A stretch of DNA of 64,000 nt from Stomoxys calcitrans. Taxonomy: Eukaryota; Arthropoda; Insecta; Diptera; Muscidae. Every line of letters begins with the position of its first letter. Within the stretch, counting starts at the first letter, position 1. The stretch covers positions 36,715,509 through 36,779,508 of the forward strand of contig NC_081553.1 in assembly GCF_963082655.1 (NCBI RefSeq), in the 5' to 3' direction. Made by a program: the position numbers and the translations under genes. The notes below the pieces were generated by a model, which saw only the letters and a list, made by a program, of their open reading frames with translations, made no database searches and was not told where the DNA came from. Of this stretch, positions 11,985-24,320 are shown one piece after another.

Positions 11985-12260
11985 GTTTCAACAAGAAAAC
12001 CAAGCGAACCTGAAAATCTTTTAACTTTTCTTCGAGATTTTGTCAACCAATAGATACCCAAAATCTTTTTCCATTTCCAAGAATAAATGTAAATAAGGAG
12101 CACCTCGTCCTTTAACGAACATTTAACAACCAAGCGAACCTCAAAACCTTTTAACTTTGTTTTCAAGATTTCTTCAACCCAAGAGCCATTTCCAAGAATA
12201 AATGTTAAAAAACCGCATCTAGTCCTTTAACAAATTGTATCTTTAAGGCAACCAACTAAA
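11985..12260. repeat. ~125-bp tandem repeats downstream of hsp70 copy 3
   Basis: Repeated phrases such as CCAAGCGAACCT with CTTTTAACTTT and TTTCCAAGAATAAATG recur two to three times. The inverted counterpart is at 20,770-21,180. Confidence 0.6.
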
Positions 12261-12339
12261 TCTGAAAGCCTTCAAAGCCATATTGCGAAATAAAAAGACT
12301 AAGTTTTGGTTTCAATATAAAATTCTTCATCATTCACGT

Positions 12340-12345
12340 TTTATT
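12340..12345 (-). terminator. hsp70 copy 3 poly(A) signal
   Basis: AATAAA on the minus strand lies about 180 bases past the stop codon of copy 3, in the same context as in copies 2 and 4. Confidence 0.75.
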
Positions 12346-12525
12346 GTGAAAACATTTTCATCCATCTTCATTTCTTCAATTTGTTATTCTACTTAAAATA
12401 AAATCGCATAACAAAACTTATCATCGAACAACAGTGGTTGAATGGGAACTTTTTACAATGATCATGACTTAACTAATACTGCATTTCTTAGATCTAATGA
12501 GGTCTTCTCTCCATACATTTATGAT

Positions 12526-14436
12526 TTAATCAACTTCTTCGACAGTGGGTCCCGATCGACCAGCTCCAAATCCTCCAGCCTGTTGACCACATGACGCTCC
12601 AGCTCCTCCACCGTTATGCAACTTAGTCATCAGTGGTGTGCACAATTGCGTCAGGCTCTTCATTTTATCCTCGTACTCCTCCTTTTCAGCCAATGAGTTG
12701 GCATCCAGCCATTTGATTGTATCTTCGCAAGCTCGCAATGCTTCACTCTTTTCTTGTGGTGAAATCTTGTCGCCTGCTTGGTCTAATGCCTGCTTCACGC
12801 CAAACACATAACTCTCCAGATTATTGCGGGCTGCAATCTTATTTTTCTGTTTCTCATCCTCCTCGGCGTACTTCTCCGCCTCGTTGACCATGCGATCGAT
12901 TTCGGCTTGGGATAAACGCCCTTTGTCGTTTTTGATGGTGATATTCTTGGCATTGCCTGAACTCATTTCCTTGGCTGATACATTGAGAATACCATTGGCA
13001 TCCAAATCGAAAGTGACTTCAATCTGTGGAACACCTCTTGGAGCTGGAGGAATGCCGGACAAATCAAATGTTCCCAATCTGTTGTTGTCTCTGGTCATCA
13101 CACGTTCTCCCTCGAATACTTGAATGGTGACTCCAGATTGGTTGTCCGAATAGGTGGAGAATGTCTGGGTTTGTTTGCATGGAATGCGCGAGTTGCGTTC
13201 GATGATCTTGGCCATTACACCGCCTGCTGTTTCAATACCAAGGGAGAGGGGCGCCACATCGACCAGAAGCACATCTTGGATGACACTGCTCTTGTCGCCA
13301 CTGAGTATGGCTGCTTGAATTGCGGCACCATAGGCTACAGCTTCATCGGGATTAATGGACAAATTCAAACTCTTGCCGCAGAAGAATTGTTGAAGAAGAT
13401 TTTGAACTTTGGGAATTCTGGTGGAACCACCAACCAAGACGATATCATGAATGTCGCTCTTGTCCATTTTGGCATCGTTGAGTGCCTTCTCCACGGGCTG
13501 CAATGTTTGACGGAAGAGATCGGCACACAATTCTTCGAAACGAGCACGACTGATTTTGGTGTAGAAATCTTGTCCCTCAAACAATGCATCAATTTCAATG
13601 GTGGCCTCAGAGCTCGATGACAATGTGCGTTTGGCTCTCTCTGCAGCAGTTCTTAGGCGGCGTAAAGCTCTGGGGTTGGAGCGAAGATCTTTCTTATATT
13701 TGCGTTTGAACTCCTCTGCCAAATGGGTGACGAGGCGGTTGTCGAAGTCTTCACCACCCAAATGAGTGTCACCGGCAGTTGCTCTTACTTCGAAGAGAGA
13801 ACCTTCGTCGATGGTCAAGATGGAGACATCAAAGGTACCACCACCCAAATCAAAGATCAGCACATTGCGTTCACCTTTCAAATTTTTGTCCAGACCATAG
13901 GCCAGGGCGGCGGCTGTGGGTTCGTTGATGATTCTCAGAACATTTAAACCAGCAATGTGACCAGCATCCTTTGTAGCCTGACGCTGGGAATCGTTGAAGT
14001 AGGCTGGTACTGTTATAACGGCATCACTGACACTCTGGCCCAAGTAGGCTTCGGCTGTTTCTTTCATCTTTGTGAGAACCATTGAACTGATTTCTTCGGG
14101 GGCAAAACGTTTCTGTTCTCCCTTGAATTCCACACAAATCTTGGGCTTACCACAGTCGCTAACCACCTTGAAGGGCCAATGTTTGATATCCTCCATGATT
14201 TTGGGATCATCGTATTTGCGACCAATTAGACGCTTGGCATCGAAGACTGTGTTCTTGGGATTCATGGCCACTTGGTTCTTGGCGGCATCGCCAATGAGGC
14301 GCTCTGTCTCCGAGAAGGCCACATAGCTGGGTGTTGTGCGATTACCTTGGTCATTGGCGATAATTTCCACTTTGCCATGTTGAAAGACACCAACGCAGGA
14401 GTAGGTTGTGCCCAAATCAATACCAATTGCTACCAT
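12526..14436 (-). CDS. Hsp70: Hsp70 copy 3, heat-shock 70 kDa protein (636 aa)
   Basis: An intact, intronless hsp70 ORF with the same domains and EEVD terminus as copy 2. Distinguishing residues are S135, H160 (shared only with copy 4), V385 and P560. The start codon at 14,434-14,436 is preceded by a ~245-nt A-rich leader. It is convergent with copy 2 and divergent from copy 4, with which it shares about 4.2 kb of palindromic spacer. Nothing in the ORF suggests loss of function. Confidence 0.98.
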   Translation of the reverse strand: MVAIGIDLGTTYSCVGVFQHGKVEIIANDQGNRTTPSYVAFSETERLIGDAAKNQVAMNPKNTVFDAKRLIGRKYDDPKIMEDIKHWPFKVVSDCGKPKICVEFKGEQKRFAPEEISSMVLTKMKETAEAYLGQSVSDAVITVPAYFNDSQRQATKDAGHIAGLNVLRIINEPTAAALAYGLDKNLKGERNVLIFDLGGGTFDVSILTIDEGSLFEVRATAGDTHLGGEDFDNRLVTHLAEEFKRKYKKDLRSNPRALRRLRTAAERAKRTLSSSSEATIEIDALFEGQDFYTKISRARFEELCADLFRQTLQPVEKALNDAKMDKSDIHDIVLVGGSTRIPKVQNLLQQFFCGKSLNLSINPDEAVAYGAAIQAAILSGDKSSVIQDVLLVDVAPLSLGIETAGGVMAKIIERNSRIPCKQTQTFSTYSDNQSGVTIQVFEGERVMTRDNNRLGTFDLSGIPPAPRGVPQIEVTFDLDANGILNVSAKEMSSGNAKNITIKNDKGRLSQAEIDRMVNEAEKYAEEDEKQKNKIAARNNLESYVFGVKQALDQAGDKISPQEKSEALRACEDTIKWLDANSLAEKEEYEDKMKSLTQLCTPLMTKLHNGGGAGASCGQQAGGFGAGRSGPTVEEVD

Positions 14437-14709
14437 TTTGCTTGCTTTTCAAACTGAACTATACTCGATGGAAAGTTGTAATTATTCTATGCAGTACTTG
14501 ATGTTTTCAAAAAATCTCCTCTTTCTGTAGATGTTTTCTTCTTGTTGTTTTTTTCTGATTGCAATATTTTTACTTTTATAAATTTTCAAAATTTGCTTTT
14601 ATTCGTCGTTGTTTTGTTTATATGAGCTTTTTGGCTCTTTCACTTGTTTGCTATGTTAACGCTTTGAATGTTTTTTCAATACTAATGCCGAAGAGAGCCG
14701 TGTGACTGC

Positions 14710-14782
14710 TATTTATACTAAATCACACACTATAACGAATCTTCGAGATACTTTTTCGAGAAGAGTAGTGAAATTTCTAGAT
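14710..14782 (-). promoter_or_regulatory. hsp70 copy 3 promoter
   Basis: TATAAATA occupies 14,717-14,710 on the minus strand. Heat-shock elements lie at 14,737-14,745 (GAAtcTTC), around 14,755-14,762 (TTC/GAG/GAA) and 14,770-14,780 (GAAATTTCTAGA). The arrangement matches copies 2 and 4. Confidence 0.85.
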
Positions 14783-15024
14783 ACAGTGAGAGTGTGTGTG
14801 CGCCGCTTTCATGGGATACAAAATTATCTCACAATGTAGTTTATTTTTGAAGAGAAATATGGGCATTTTCAGAATCTGTTGCATTGGTATTGATGAGTGC
14901 GTCTGTTTGACTATGTAAGAGAGTGAGAAAGAGAGGAGTACAATCTAACAATGCTCTCGCTGCATGGTATTATTGAGGACCCTATTATTTTGCTGTATTA
15001 AGAGTTCCATATGACTTAGAGTAA

Positions 15025-16046
15025 ACAAGTAAGAGCATGCTAAGTTCGGCCGGGCCGAATCTTATATACCCTCCACCATTGATCGCATTTGTCAAGTTCT
15101 ATGCGCGGTATCTCTTTTTAGGCAAACAAAGAATATTAAATAAGAACTGTTATGCTATTGGAGCTATATCAAGTTATAGCCCGATTCGGACCATAAATGA
15201 GTGCTGAACATTGTACAAGTCATTGTGTAATATTTCAGTACATTCGGATAAGAATTGCACCTTGTAGGGGCTCAAGAAGCAAAATCGGGATATAGGTTTA
15301 TATGGGAGCTGTATCAAGCTATTGATCGATTCAGACTATATTAGACACGTATGTCGAAGGTCATGAGAGAAGCCGTTATACAAAATTTCTGCCAAATCGG
15401 AGGAGAATTGCGCCCTCTAGAGGTTCAAGAAGTCAAGATCCCAGATCGGTTTATATGGCAGCTATATCAGGTTCTATACCGATTTACGCCATACTTAGCT
15501 GTTATTGGAAGTCATAACAAAACACCTCGTGCAAAAGTTCAGCCAAATCAGATGAGAATTGCGCGCTCTGTTGGCTCAAGAAGTCAAGATCCAAGATCGG
15601 TTTATATGGCAGCTATATCACGTTATGGACCGATTTGAATCATACTTAGCACAGTTGTTGAAAGTGATACCAAAACACGACGTGCAAAAATTTCAGTTAA
15701 ATCGGACGAGAATTGCGCCCTCTAGATGCTCAAGAAGTCAAGACCCAAGATCAGTTTATTTGGCAGCTATATCAAAACATAGACCGATTTGACCCATTTA
15801 CAATACCAACCGACCTACACTAATAAAAAGTATTTGTGCAAAATTTCAAGTGGCTAGCTTTACTCCTTGGAAAGTTAGCATGCTGTTGACAGACAGACGG
15901 ACGGACGGACATGGCTATATCGACTTAAAATGACATGACGATCAAGAATATATATACTTTATGGGGTCTTAGACGCATATTTCGAGGTGTTACAAACAGA
16001 ATGACGAAATTAGTATACCCCCATCCTATGGTGGAGGGTATAAAAA
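15025..16046 (+). repeat. Dispersed repeat with GTTCGGCCGGGCCGAA end, copy 1 (~1.0 kb)
   Basis: One end carries CAAGTAAG, then the palindrome TTCGGCCGGGCCGAA, then TATATACCCTCCACCA. The other end carries the complementary GGTGGAGGGTATAAA. The interior has about four ~165-bp units built on GATCGGTTTATATGGCAGC and a block near 15,895-15,920 (GACGGACGGACATGGC). Related copies are at 50,027-51,338, 57,895-58,571 and 63,403-64,000. Copy 1's upstream region shows the uninterrupted target (TTAAAAAATTGC), so it is a private insertion. The class of element is not recognised. Confidence 0.75.
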
Positions 16047-16985
16047 TTGCGTTGAAATGCAATGCCATGCCGCTTTTGGCAATATAATCATCAAAGAACA
16101 ATGTAGAGTTCTCTCTTCCACTGTCCGCTTTCATTTTAATAGCATGGCCATAGTAGTTTAACTCTGTTAAATTCGTTTCTGGAAATTTCCTCTCAAATGT
16201 AGGGTTGGTTCAAATTGAACGGTATTGGAAAACCAAACAAAAAATCTCATTAAACTGCCACAAAAAAGTCTTCCAAATGTAACTTTTCTAAACTTGACTG
16301 CTACAAAAATTCTCCCAATATGCGAATTTAATATGAAATTTCAAAGATTTTTCTGGTTATCAAAATTTGTTTGTCATAGGCAGAGACTTTTTAGAATTGG
16401 ATTTTGTTACAAATGTCTTGGTTGTCTATTATAAAATTCGTGCTACTAAGTAATTTGTATAAAAAAATTTGAATTTACAAATATAAAATTCATGCAAGTT
16501 TATATTAACATTTGTTGTTATCAAAATGTTTTTTTTGCTACTTTGATGTGTAAACATTGTTTTTACGTTGTTACAACGTTAAGGACTTTCAAAACAAAAT
16601 AGGAATAGAGAGTAAGAGAGAAAAAACCTTTCAGTGGTCATAGCCGCTATGGCATAGTCCAAGAACGCATACATATTCAGTTTCTCAATTCTTTTATGTA
16701 CCACAGAGTCGTTGCGAGAGCATTCTGCATTTCTACTCTTCGCTCCCTTTCTCTCCTACACACAATCACATAGTGAATACTCATGAAAATGAACCCAGTA
16801 GGAAACCTTTGCATTTTGAGAACTTCGTTAGAAATGCAAATATTTTAGTCCTTATATCTCCTACTAGAGTCAACACATATTTTAAAATTGCATTTAAAAT
16901 GCATCTACGTTAGATCCTATTTACAGTATAACACGTTTAATTGAAACCTTAAGGTCAAATGTTCTTTTTGGAGACGAAACAATTG
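16047..16985. other. Central spacer between copies 3 and 4
   Basis: No gene is seen. The sequence is homologous to the copy 1/2 spacer, including the uninterrupted target of the hAT element at about 16,641-16,660 and the block ending near 16,960. The centre of the large palindrome lies here, near 16.5 kb. Confidence 0.6.
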
Positions 16986-16990
16986 TTTGC

Positions 16991-17029
16991 CTTCATTGAG
17001 AACCCTCAGTTCCTGGGTTCTCAATGAAG
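16991..17029. repeat. Perfect 15-bp inverted repeat beside the LINE fragment
   Basis: Arms CTTCATTGAGAACCC (16,991-17,005) and its complement (17,015-17,029) enclose 9 bases. Confidence 0.85.
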
Positions 17030-17810
17030 ACCTCCAGGCCTCTAGCTATGATCCATCCGTGTAACATGATCTTCCAGATGGCAATACTAGGGCCCCGTCA
17101 ATCCAAGACTGTGCCGATGGCAGCAATGCCTTACACTCGACTTCAAGGTTCATCTCAGGTATCCGATCGGTTCGAGTCTACGGCACGTCTACATAGTACC
17201 CAACATCTTTGAGCCGTTCCTGTCCAAGATCACACCTAAGTATTTGACCTTGTCAGATATCGAAATCGTCTTATTGAGGAAACGTGGTGCGTGAAATTGG
17301 CCCACCTTCGTCTTCCTTTTTGAACAGGCATATTCCAGTCTTCTTTGGATTAACATTGAGACCTCTGGGGCTAGCCCAGTCATATGCCATATGCAAGACC
17401 CTTTCGGCCCTTCTGTATAGCTCGTTCGGATCTTTACCCCTTAGAAGTATTATAACATCGTCTGCGTAGAAGACGGTTTCAAATCCCTCCTCAGTCAGTA
17501 TCCGTAATAGGTCATTTATGGTGGTCACCCATAGGAGTGGCGATAAAATGCTCCCCTGTGGCGTGCCTTGTGACACTTTCTCCCTAATCTTTATGCCATG
17601 GGACACACAATTTATCCACCTGTTCCTTAGCATATGGTTTATCCAGTCTCTAAGGACCGGGTCCACTGGTCTTAGGATTGGATAAGTGTGTCGGTCCACA
17701 AATTGTTAAAAGCCCCCTCGATGTCAATGCATACCGCCAGGGTGTAAGTTTTGGCATTGAAGGATTCTTCTATTTTACGCACAACCTCGTGCATCTCGTT
17801 CATTTTTTGT
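17015..17810 (-). pseudogene. LINE fragment: reverse transcriptase joined to RNase H remnant
   Basis: The minus strand from about 17,700 to 17,220 encodes reverse transcriptase motifs: SQGTPQGSILSPLLW, then FYADDVIILL, then KYLGVILDR. Further along, at about 17,130-17,045, it reads CYTDGS, the start of an RNase H domain, followed by a stop. The thumb and intervening region are deleted, and both ends are truncated. It is an inactive non-LTR retrotransposon piece inserted in the copy 3/4 spacer. Confidence 0.8.
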
Positions 17811-18257
17811 GGTAGTTTATTGAGATGTTTTTGTTTGGTTTTCTATTCCGTTCAATTTGAACCATATAGGTTATGTGGGCATTTCTAGACACGAATTCAA
17901 CAGAATTAAACTTCTATGGCCATTTTATTAAAATGAAACCGAACCGCGGTAGGGAGAACTGTTCTTTGATTATATTGCCAAAAGCGGCATGGCATTGCAT
18001 TTCAACGCATTTTTTTACTCTAAGTAATTTGGAACTCTTAATACAGCAAAATAATAGCGTCCTCAATAATACCATGCAGCGAGAGCATTGTTAGATTGTA
18101 CTCCTCTCTTTCTCACTCTCTTACATAGCCAAACAGACGCACTCATCAATACCAATGCAACAGATTCTGAAAATGCCCATATTTCTCTTTAACAAATAAA
18201 CTACCTTGTGAAATAATTTTGTATCCCTTGAAAGCGGCGCACACACACTTTCATTGT

Positions 18258-18330
18258 ATCTAGAAATTTCACTACTCTTCTCGAAAAAGTATCTCGAAGA
18301 TTCGTTATAGTGTGTGATTTAGTATAAATA
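18258..18330 (+). promoter_or_regulatory. hsp70 copy 4 promoter
   Basis: TATAAATA is at 18,323-18,330. Heat-shock elements lie around 18,263-18,270 (GAAatTTC), 18,278-18,285 (TTCtcGAA) and 18,296-18,303 (GAAgaTTC), mirroring copy 3. Confidence 0.85.
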
Positions 18331-18602
18331 GCAGTCACACGGCTCTCTTCGGTATTAGTATTGAAAAAACATTCAAAGCGTTAACATAACAAACAAGCGA
18401 AAGAGCCAAAAAGCTCATATAAACAAAACAACGACGAATAAAAGCAAATTTTGAAAATTTATAAAAGTAAAAATATTGCAATCAGAAAAAAACAACAACA
18501 AGAAAACATCTACAGAAAGACGAGATTTTTTGAAAACATCAAGTACTGCATAGAATAATTACAACTTTCCATCGAGTATAGTTCAGTTTGAAAGCAAGCA
18601 AA

Positions 18603-20513
18603 ATGGTAGCAATTGGTATTGATTTGGGCACAACCTACTCCTGCGTTGGTGTCTTTCAACATGGCAAAGTGGAAATTATCGCCAATGACCAAGGTAATCG
18701 CACAACACCCAGCTATGTGGCCTTCTCGGAGACAGAGCGCCTTATTGGCGATGCCGCCAAGAACCAAGTGGCCATGAATCCCAAGAACACAGTCTTCGAT
18801 GCCAAGCGGTTGATTGGTCGCAAATACGATGATCCTAAAATCATGGAGGATATCAAACATTGGCCCTTCAAGGTGGTCAGCGACTGCGGTAAGCCCAAGA
18901 TTTGTGTGGAATTCAAGGGAGAACAGAAACGTTTTGCCCCCGAAGAAATCAGTTCAATGGTTCTCACAAAGATGAAAGAAACAGCCGAAGCCTACTTGGG
19001 CCAGAGTGTCAGTGATGCCGTTATAACAGTACCAGCCTACTTCAACGATTCACAGCGTCAGGCTACAAAGGATGCTGGTCACATTGCTGGTTTAAATGTT
19101 CTGAGAATCATCAACGAACCCACAGCCGCCGCCCTGGCCTATGGTCTGGACAAAAATTTGAAAGGTGAACGCAATGTGCTGATCTTTGATTTGGGTGGTG
19201 GTACCTTTGATGTCTCCATCTTGACCATCGACGAAGGTTCTCTCTTCGAAGTAAGAGCAACTGCCGGTGACACTCATTTGGGTGGTGAAGACTTCGACAA
19301 CCGCCTCGTCACCCATTTGGCAGAGGAGTTCAAACGCAAATATAAGAAAGATCTTCGCTCCAACCCCAGAGCTTTACGCCGCCTAAGAACTGCTGCAGAG
19401 AGAGCCAAACGCACATTGTCATCGAGCTCTGAGGCCACCATTGAAATTGATGCATTGTTTGAGGGACAAGATTTCTACACCAAAATCAGTCGTGCTCGTT
19501 TCGAAGAATTGTGTGCCGATCTCTTCCGTCAAACATTGCAGCCCGTGGAGAAGGCACTCAACGATGCCAAAATGGACAAGAGCGACATTCATGATATCGT
19601 CTTGGTTGGTGGTTCCACCAGAATTCCCAAAGTTCAAAATCTTCTTCAACAATTCTTCTGCGGCAAGAGTTTGAATTTGTCCATTAATCCCGATGAAGCT
19701 GTAGCCTATGGTGCCGCAATTCAAGCAGCCATACTCAGTGGCGACAAGAGCAGTGTCATCCAAGATGTGCTTCTGGTCGATGTGGCGCCCCTCTCCCTTG
19801 GTATTGAAACAGCAGGCGGTGTAATGGCCAAGATCATCGAACGCAACTCGCGCATTCCATGCAAACAAACCCAGACATTCTCCACCTATTCGGACAACCA
19901 ATCTGGAGTCACCATTCAAGTATTCGAGGGAGAACGTGTGATGACCAGAGACAACAACAGATTGGGAACATTTGATTTGTCTGGCATTCCTCCAGCTCCA
20001 AGAGGTGTACCACAGATTGAAGTCACTTTCGATTTGGATGCCAATGGTATTCTCAATGTATCTGCTAAGGAAATGAGTTCGGGCAATGCCAAGAATATCA
20101 CCATCAAAAACGACAAAGGGCGTTTGTCCCAAGCCGAAATCGATCGCATGGTCAACGAGGCGGAGAAATACGCCGAGGAGGATGAGAAACAGAAAAATAA
20201 GATTGCAGCCCGCAATAATCTGGAGAGTTATGTGTTTGGCGTTAAGCAGGCCTTAGACCAAGCAGGCGACAAGATTTCATCACAAGAAAAGAGTGAAGCA
20301 TTGCGAGCTTGCGAAGATACAATCAAATGGCTGGATGCCAACTCATTGGCTGAAAAGGAGGAGTACGAGGATAAAATGAAGAGCCTGACGCAATTGTGCA
20401 CACCACTGATGACTAAGTTGCATAACGGTGGAGGAGCTGGAGCGTCATGTGGTCAACAGGCTGGAGGATTTGGAGCCTGTCGATCGGGACCCACTGTCGA
20501 AGAAGTTGATTAA
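18603..20513 (+). CDS. Hsp70: Hsp70 copy 4, heat-shock 70 kDa protein (636 aa)
   Basis: An intact, intronless hsp70 ORF. The frame stays open upstream to a TTG at 18,588, but the ATG at 18,603 is chosen because it aligns with the start of all other copies and follows the conserved GCAAGCAAA context. Distinguishing residues are H160 (shared with copy 3), S560 (shared with copy 2) and C626 in place of Gly in the C-terminal tail. The EEVD end and all ATPase motifs are present. It is divergent from copy 3 and convergent with broken copy 5. Confidence 0.98.
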   Translation: MVAIGIDLGTTYSCVGVFQHGKVEIIANDQGNRTTPSYVAFSETERLIGDAAKNQVAMNPKNTVFDAKRLIGRKYDDPKIMEDIKHWPFKVVSDCGKPKICVEFKGEQKRFAPEEISSMVLTKMKETAEAYLGQSVSDAVITVPAYFNDSQRQATKDAGHIAGLNVLRIINEPTAAALAYGLDKNLKGERNVLIFDLGGGTFDVSILTIDEGSLFEVRATAGDTHLGGEDFDNRLVTHLAEEFKRKYKKDLRSNPRALRRLRTAAERAKRTLSSSSEATIEIDALFEGQDFYTKISRARFEELCADLFRQTLQPVEKALNDAKMDKSDIHDIVLVGGSTRIPKVQNLLQQFFCGKSLNLSINPDEAVAYGAAIQAAILSGDKSSVIQDVLLVDVAPLSLGIETAGGVMAKIIERNSRIPCKQTQTFSTYSDNQSGVTIQVFEGERVMTRDNNRLGTFDLSGIPPAPRGVPQIEVTFDLDANGILNVSAKEMSSGNAKNITIKNDKGRLSQAEIDRMVNEAEKYAEEDEKQKNKIAARNNLESYVFGVKQALDQAGDKISSQEKSEALRACEDTIKWLDANSLAEKEEYEDKMKSLTQLCTPLMTKLHNGGGAGASCGQQAGGFGACRSGPTVEEVD

Positions 20514-20693
20514 ATCATAAATGTATGGAGAGAAGACCTCATTAGATCTAAGAAATGCAGTATTAGTTAAGTCATGATCATTGTAAAAAGTTCCCATTCA
20601 ACCACTGTTGTTCGATGATAAGTTTTGTTATGCGATTTTATTTTAAGTAGAATAACAAATTGAAGAAATGAAGATGGATGAAAATGTTTTCCC

Positions 20694-20699
20694 AATAAA
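20694..20699 (+). terminator. hsp70 copy 4 poly(A) signal
   Basis: AATAAA about 180 bases past the stop codon, identical in context to copy 2. Confidence 0.8.
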
Positions 20700-21252
20700 A
20701 CGTGAATGATGAAGAATTTTATATTGAAACCAAAACTTAGTCTTTTTATTTCGCAATATGGTTTTGAGGGCTTTCAGATTCAGTTTGTTGCCTTAAAGAT
20801 ACAATTCGTTAAAGGACTAGATGCGGTTTTTTAACATTTATTCTTGGAAAGGGAAAAAGATTTTAGGGGGCTCTTGATTTGAAGAAATCTTGAAAACAAA
20901 GTTCAAAGGTTATCAGATTCGCTTGGTTGTTAAAGGTTCATTAAAGGACGAGATGTTTTTTTTACATTTATTCTTGGAAATGGAAAAAGATTTTAGGAGG
21001 CTCTTGATTTGAAGAAATCTTGAAAACAAAGTTAAAAGGTTATCAGATTCGAGATTTTTTTTTTACATTTATTCTTGAAAATGAAAAAAGTTTTTGGGTA
21101 GCTCTTGGTTAATTAAATTTCGAAAAAAAGTTGAGAGGTTTTCAGATTCGCTTGGATTGCTTGTTGAAACAAATCTTTAAAAATTATGGAGTTGTGTTCT
21201 AGGTCTCACTCTACCTCTGACCCCTTAAAACAATGAATGAAGTGTTATACTG

Positions 21253-21846
21253 TTGTTGTTGTAGCAGTTTATTGTGTACTATCTTTCGTCTGCTTGATTC
21301 TGTTAAGTGTCAAGACCCAGGAACTCCGCGACTAAGATGGGGTGCGTCCACAGGGATCTGGGTCTGAGTCGAGTGGGTCTAGCCGGGCAGTTAAACAGGT
21401 GACGTGTATCGTGCGGTCCCTGGTTACAATCGGGACATACATCTTGCACGTCGGCATCAATCCTAGCTCTGTGGGAATTGAGGCGGCTGCATCTGCCGGA
21501 ACGTAATTGAGCCAGAACCACTCTGGTTTGCCGGGGGAGGTCGATTTCTTCGGGTGCAATGGGTGGCGGTCGTTCTCCAAGGACTACATTCACCCGGTAG
21601 CCAATTAACGCGTCTGCTACCGTGTCTGCATGAATGTTGTTCAGACCCGCTTGATATGCCGCTTGATCTAGAGGTTCTCTCTTGTAGCGCTGGACCTCAC
21701 GCTCTAGATCGTGTAGATCAACCTTAAGGCTTCTGGGCGGTGGGTATCTATCCACAAGATGATGATTTGGATGATTTCTGCGATAACAGCCCAGAAGGTA
21801 TTGCTTAGACAGCATGTAGTTATGTCTTCGCACTGGTAGGATACTG
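21253..21846 (-). mobile_element. 5'-truncated LINE (family A), C-terminal end of ORF2
   Basis: The minus strand encodes a LINE ORF2 C-terminus with a CCHC finger (CPDCNQGPHDTRHLFNC) and ends in PHILVAEF-like sequence before a (CAA)n tail at 21,253-21,262. The direct repeat GTGTTATACTG (21,242-21,252 and 21,847-21,857) flanks it, as expected from target-primed reverse transcription. Longer kin lie at 61,323-62,547 and 62,881-63,095. Arm 1 (about 11,900-11,915) lacks it. Confidence 0.9.
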
Positions 21847-23092
21847 GTGTTATACTGTAATACAGTTTTGTCAGTAAATTTTATTAATAATAAAAATAAA
21901 ACCAAAGGAGTTTTTCACCACAAGCCAATAATTTTGGCATATTGTTTACGTGATAATAAATAACAATTTGGAGGGAAGAGTGACTCCTAGAACAAAGCCG
22001 ATGAATTTCGTCATTTATGCATGGAAATTGAAAAGATAATGCAACTTATTCCGGTTGGTGATGGCGTAGTCCTATGTCGAAATTTTACAATATGATATTA
22101 TAGTTGTCGAAGAAGAAGATTCGTTTACATTTTTGGTATCACATAAGTCGAATTCGACTATCAAGTTTGACGAAAACGATCGATATATAAGTTAATTGCA
22201 CTCTAAACTATAACGCGCTTGTTTATCAAAAGAGTATGGAAACACTTTTATATTACTTTTCTATTATCAAAATGTCGGAGGCGAATAAGTTTCAGAACTC
22301 AATGAAATGTGAAATTTTCGACTACGACTGCTGTCGAGTTTCGCCTTCTACAACGGGAATAAAGGTGAATAGGTGGCTTCTGATTTGAAACAAGTAAAAG
22401 TTTGCTGAGTTGGCTTAGTGGATGGGCATGTTTGCACCTTATATACATATCAAATTTCTTCCAAATCAGGTAAATATTCATGCATTTAGTGGCCATAGAA
22501 GACTAATCGGGAGCTCGGTTTATACGAGAGCTATATGACGATGTTAATCGATTTGGGCAATACTTATCATGGATATTGGAAGTCCTAATAAACTACTAGG
22601 TGCAAAATTTCAGTCAAATCAGATAACAATTCAAAGATTCAAATGGAATATCTGAATTTGCATTGAAATATTCTGAATATCAAACGGAATATCTGAATTA
22701 CAATTTATATATTCTGAATTTCAAATGGAATTTCTGAATTTCAAATAAAATATCTGAATTTCAAATAAAATTCAAAATTCAATAGGAAATTCCATTTCTG
22801 AATTTCAATTGGTGTATTCTGAATTACGCTTAAAAATGGTGTAGATTAGTAAAATCCTCACCCCAATTTTAAACATTTTTTTCGACTTTAATTTGAAATT
22901 TGGCTATAAATAAAATTATGACGATAGTGATTAAAGGGACGTATTGTTGAAAATTCGAAATATGTTGGGTCTTTTCCTTAGTAAAATCGGTTTTTAGTAG
23001 ATTTAAATTACGACATGTTTTTCTTTTATATTCCTTTAGATTCTGCATTTTTCCTCATTGATCCAATGCGTTTCGTCATCTTTCGTGCCGAA

Positions 23093-23575
23093 AATCGATG
23101 TTATGGTCATAAAATTTTACATCTTTGCTAGCAGAAGGTGCCAAAGTCTGGCGAATAGGGTGACATGGTAAAACATTCCATGCAAGTGGTTATTGAAGGG
23201 TATGGCTGAAGATTCCATTCAAATTGAAAACACTTTGGCGAGTCATCAGACTTGTATTATCCTGGTGGAACATTACTTTATTTTCTTTCGATCAATTGTG
23301 ACCTCTACTATTAAAGGGGATCTTTCAATTTGTCCAGTTGAAGATGAATAAATGTTTCACCTACCCTGGAGGCAGATATATTCAAGGGATTTGTAGAGCA
23401 GACGAGCTTATGAGACTAGGAACAACCATATACATTCCACCTGAACGGAAATCTGTGAGTATGCGAGATGAAAGCTATATCCGAAGAATGAAGCTGGAAG
23501 GGCAACACATGTCAGATGGTGACAAAGTGCGGGTTGTGAACGCTCCAAAATTGTGTGGACCTATTTAGACTAGAT
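23093..23575 (-). pseudogene. Old Tc1/mariner-like transposase relic, arm 2
   Basis: This is the reverse-complement counterpart of the relic at 9,815-10,400, without the CAA-tailed retroposon. The QDN-like context is visible on the minus strand near 23,262. It is heavily decayed. Confidence 0.4.
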
Positions 23576-24320
23576 AAATGTGGAGGTAACGATCCTCGTC
23601 AGGCTTCATAAGTGAGCATGCTTGTTCCAGGCCATAGGAACATTCGCCGCGGCTACGTTTGGGCATTGGTTATTTAAAAGCGCCATTAGCTCGCCTTGTC
23701 ATATCGAGTTAGAACCGGCCTCCCATAACTCTATTCATTCGATAACGCTCATTGTCGGCGACTGAAGATGCAGCTACATCATAAGGCCAAAACTTGCTTT
23801 GAAAAATGAAACTCTGCAAACAAATAGAGACAAGCGTAGCGCAAAAGCTAAAATATATTTAATTTTGACCCGTAAAAACACTACTTCACGAACGGCAACA
23901 CAGAATGAGGCTCGATATCAGTCATCAAAGTCAAAAATTCTATTACTTTTCCGCACTGCTTTTGGTGGATTTGTTTGCAGAGTTTCACTTTTCAACGCAA
24001 CGCTCCTCAACGCTCATTCTGCTTTGGCGTTTACACAGAGCATTTCACTATCCGCAACCACATATCTATTTGGGGGGTGATACGGGCTACAGACTTCAGA
24101 CCGCAAACAATAATATCGGATTACTATTCTACTGTCAAAGAACATTCATTTGAGTCCCATATTGTCTGCATCAGAGTATCTGGGTGGCCTCCCTGACACT
24201 TACATTGATATCAATTTCGTACAATCAGTTTCGTACCATGAAGCCTTACCCCAAATTTTTAATAATTTCGTGTTTTGGGTTTCCAGTACATAACACACAA
24301 AGTTTCATTTATATCGATGC

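Larger units (their letters stand above)
6842..12525. repeat. Arm 1 of the large inverted repeat (spacer between copies 2 and 3)
   Basis: Blocks along this spacer reappear as their reverse complement, in mirrored order, in 20,514-26,287. Matching pairs seen by eye include about 7,600-7,800 with 25,340-25,600, 8,338-8,672 with 24,321-25,110, 9,590-9,760 with 23,640-23,800, 11,150-11,290 with 22,250-22,390, and 11,910-12,520 with 20,520-21,250. Divergence is clear but modest. No functional host gene is seen. Insertions private to this arm are listed separately. Confidence 0.85.

Noticed and set aside
18588..18602. Upstream start for hsp70 copy 4 adding five residues
   Set aside because: It begins with TTG and lies in the conserved leader. 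The ATG at 18,603 matches every other copy.
23338..23568. 76-aa ORF in arm 2
   Set aside because: It is an antisense frame across a decayed transposase relic, and the matching place in arm 1 is not open.
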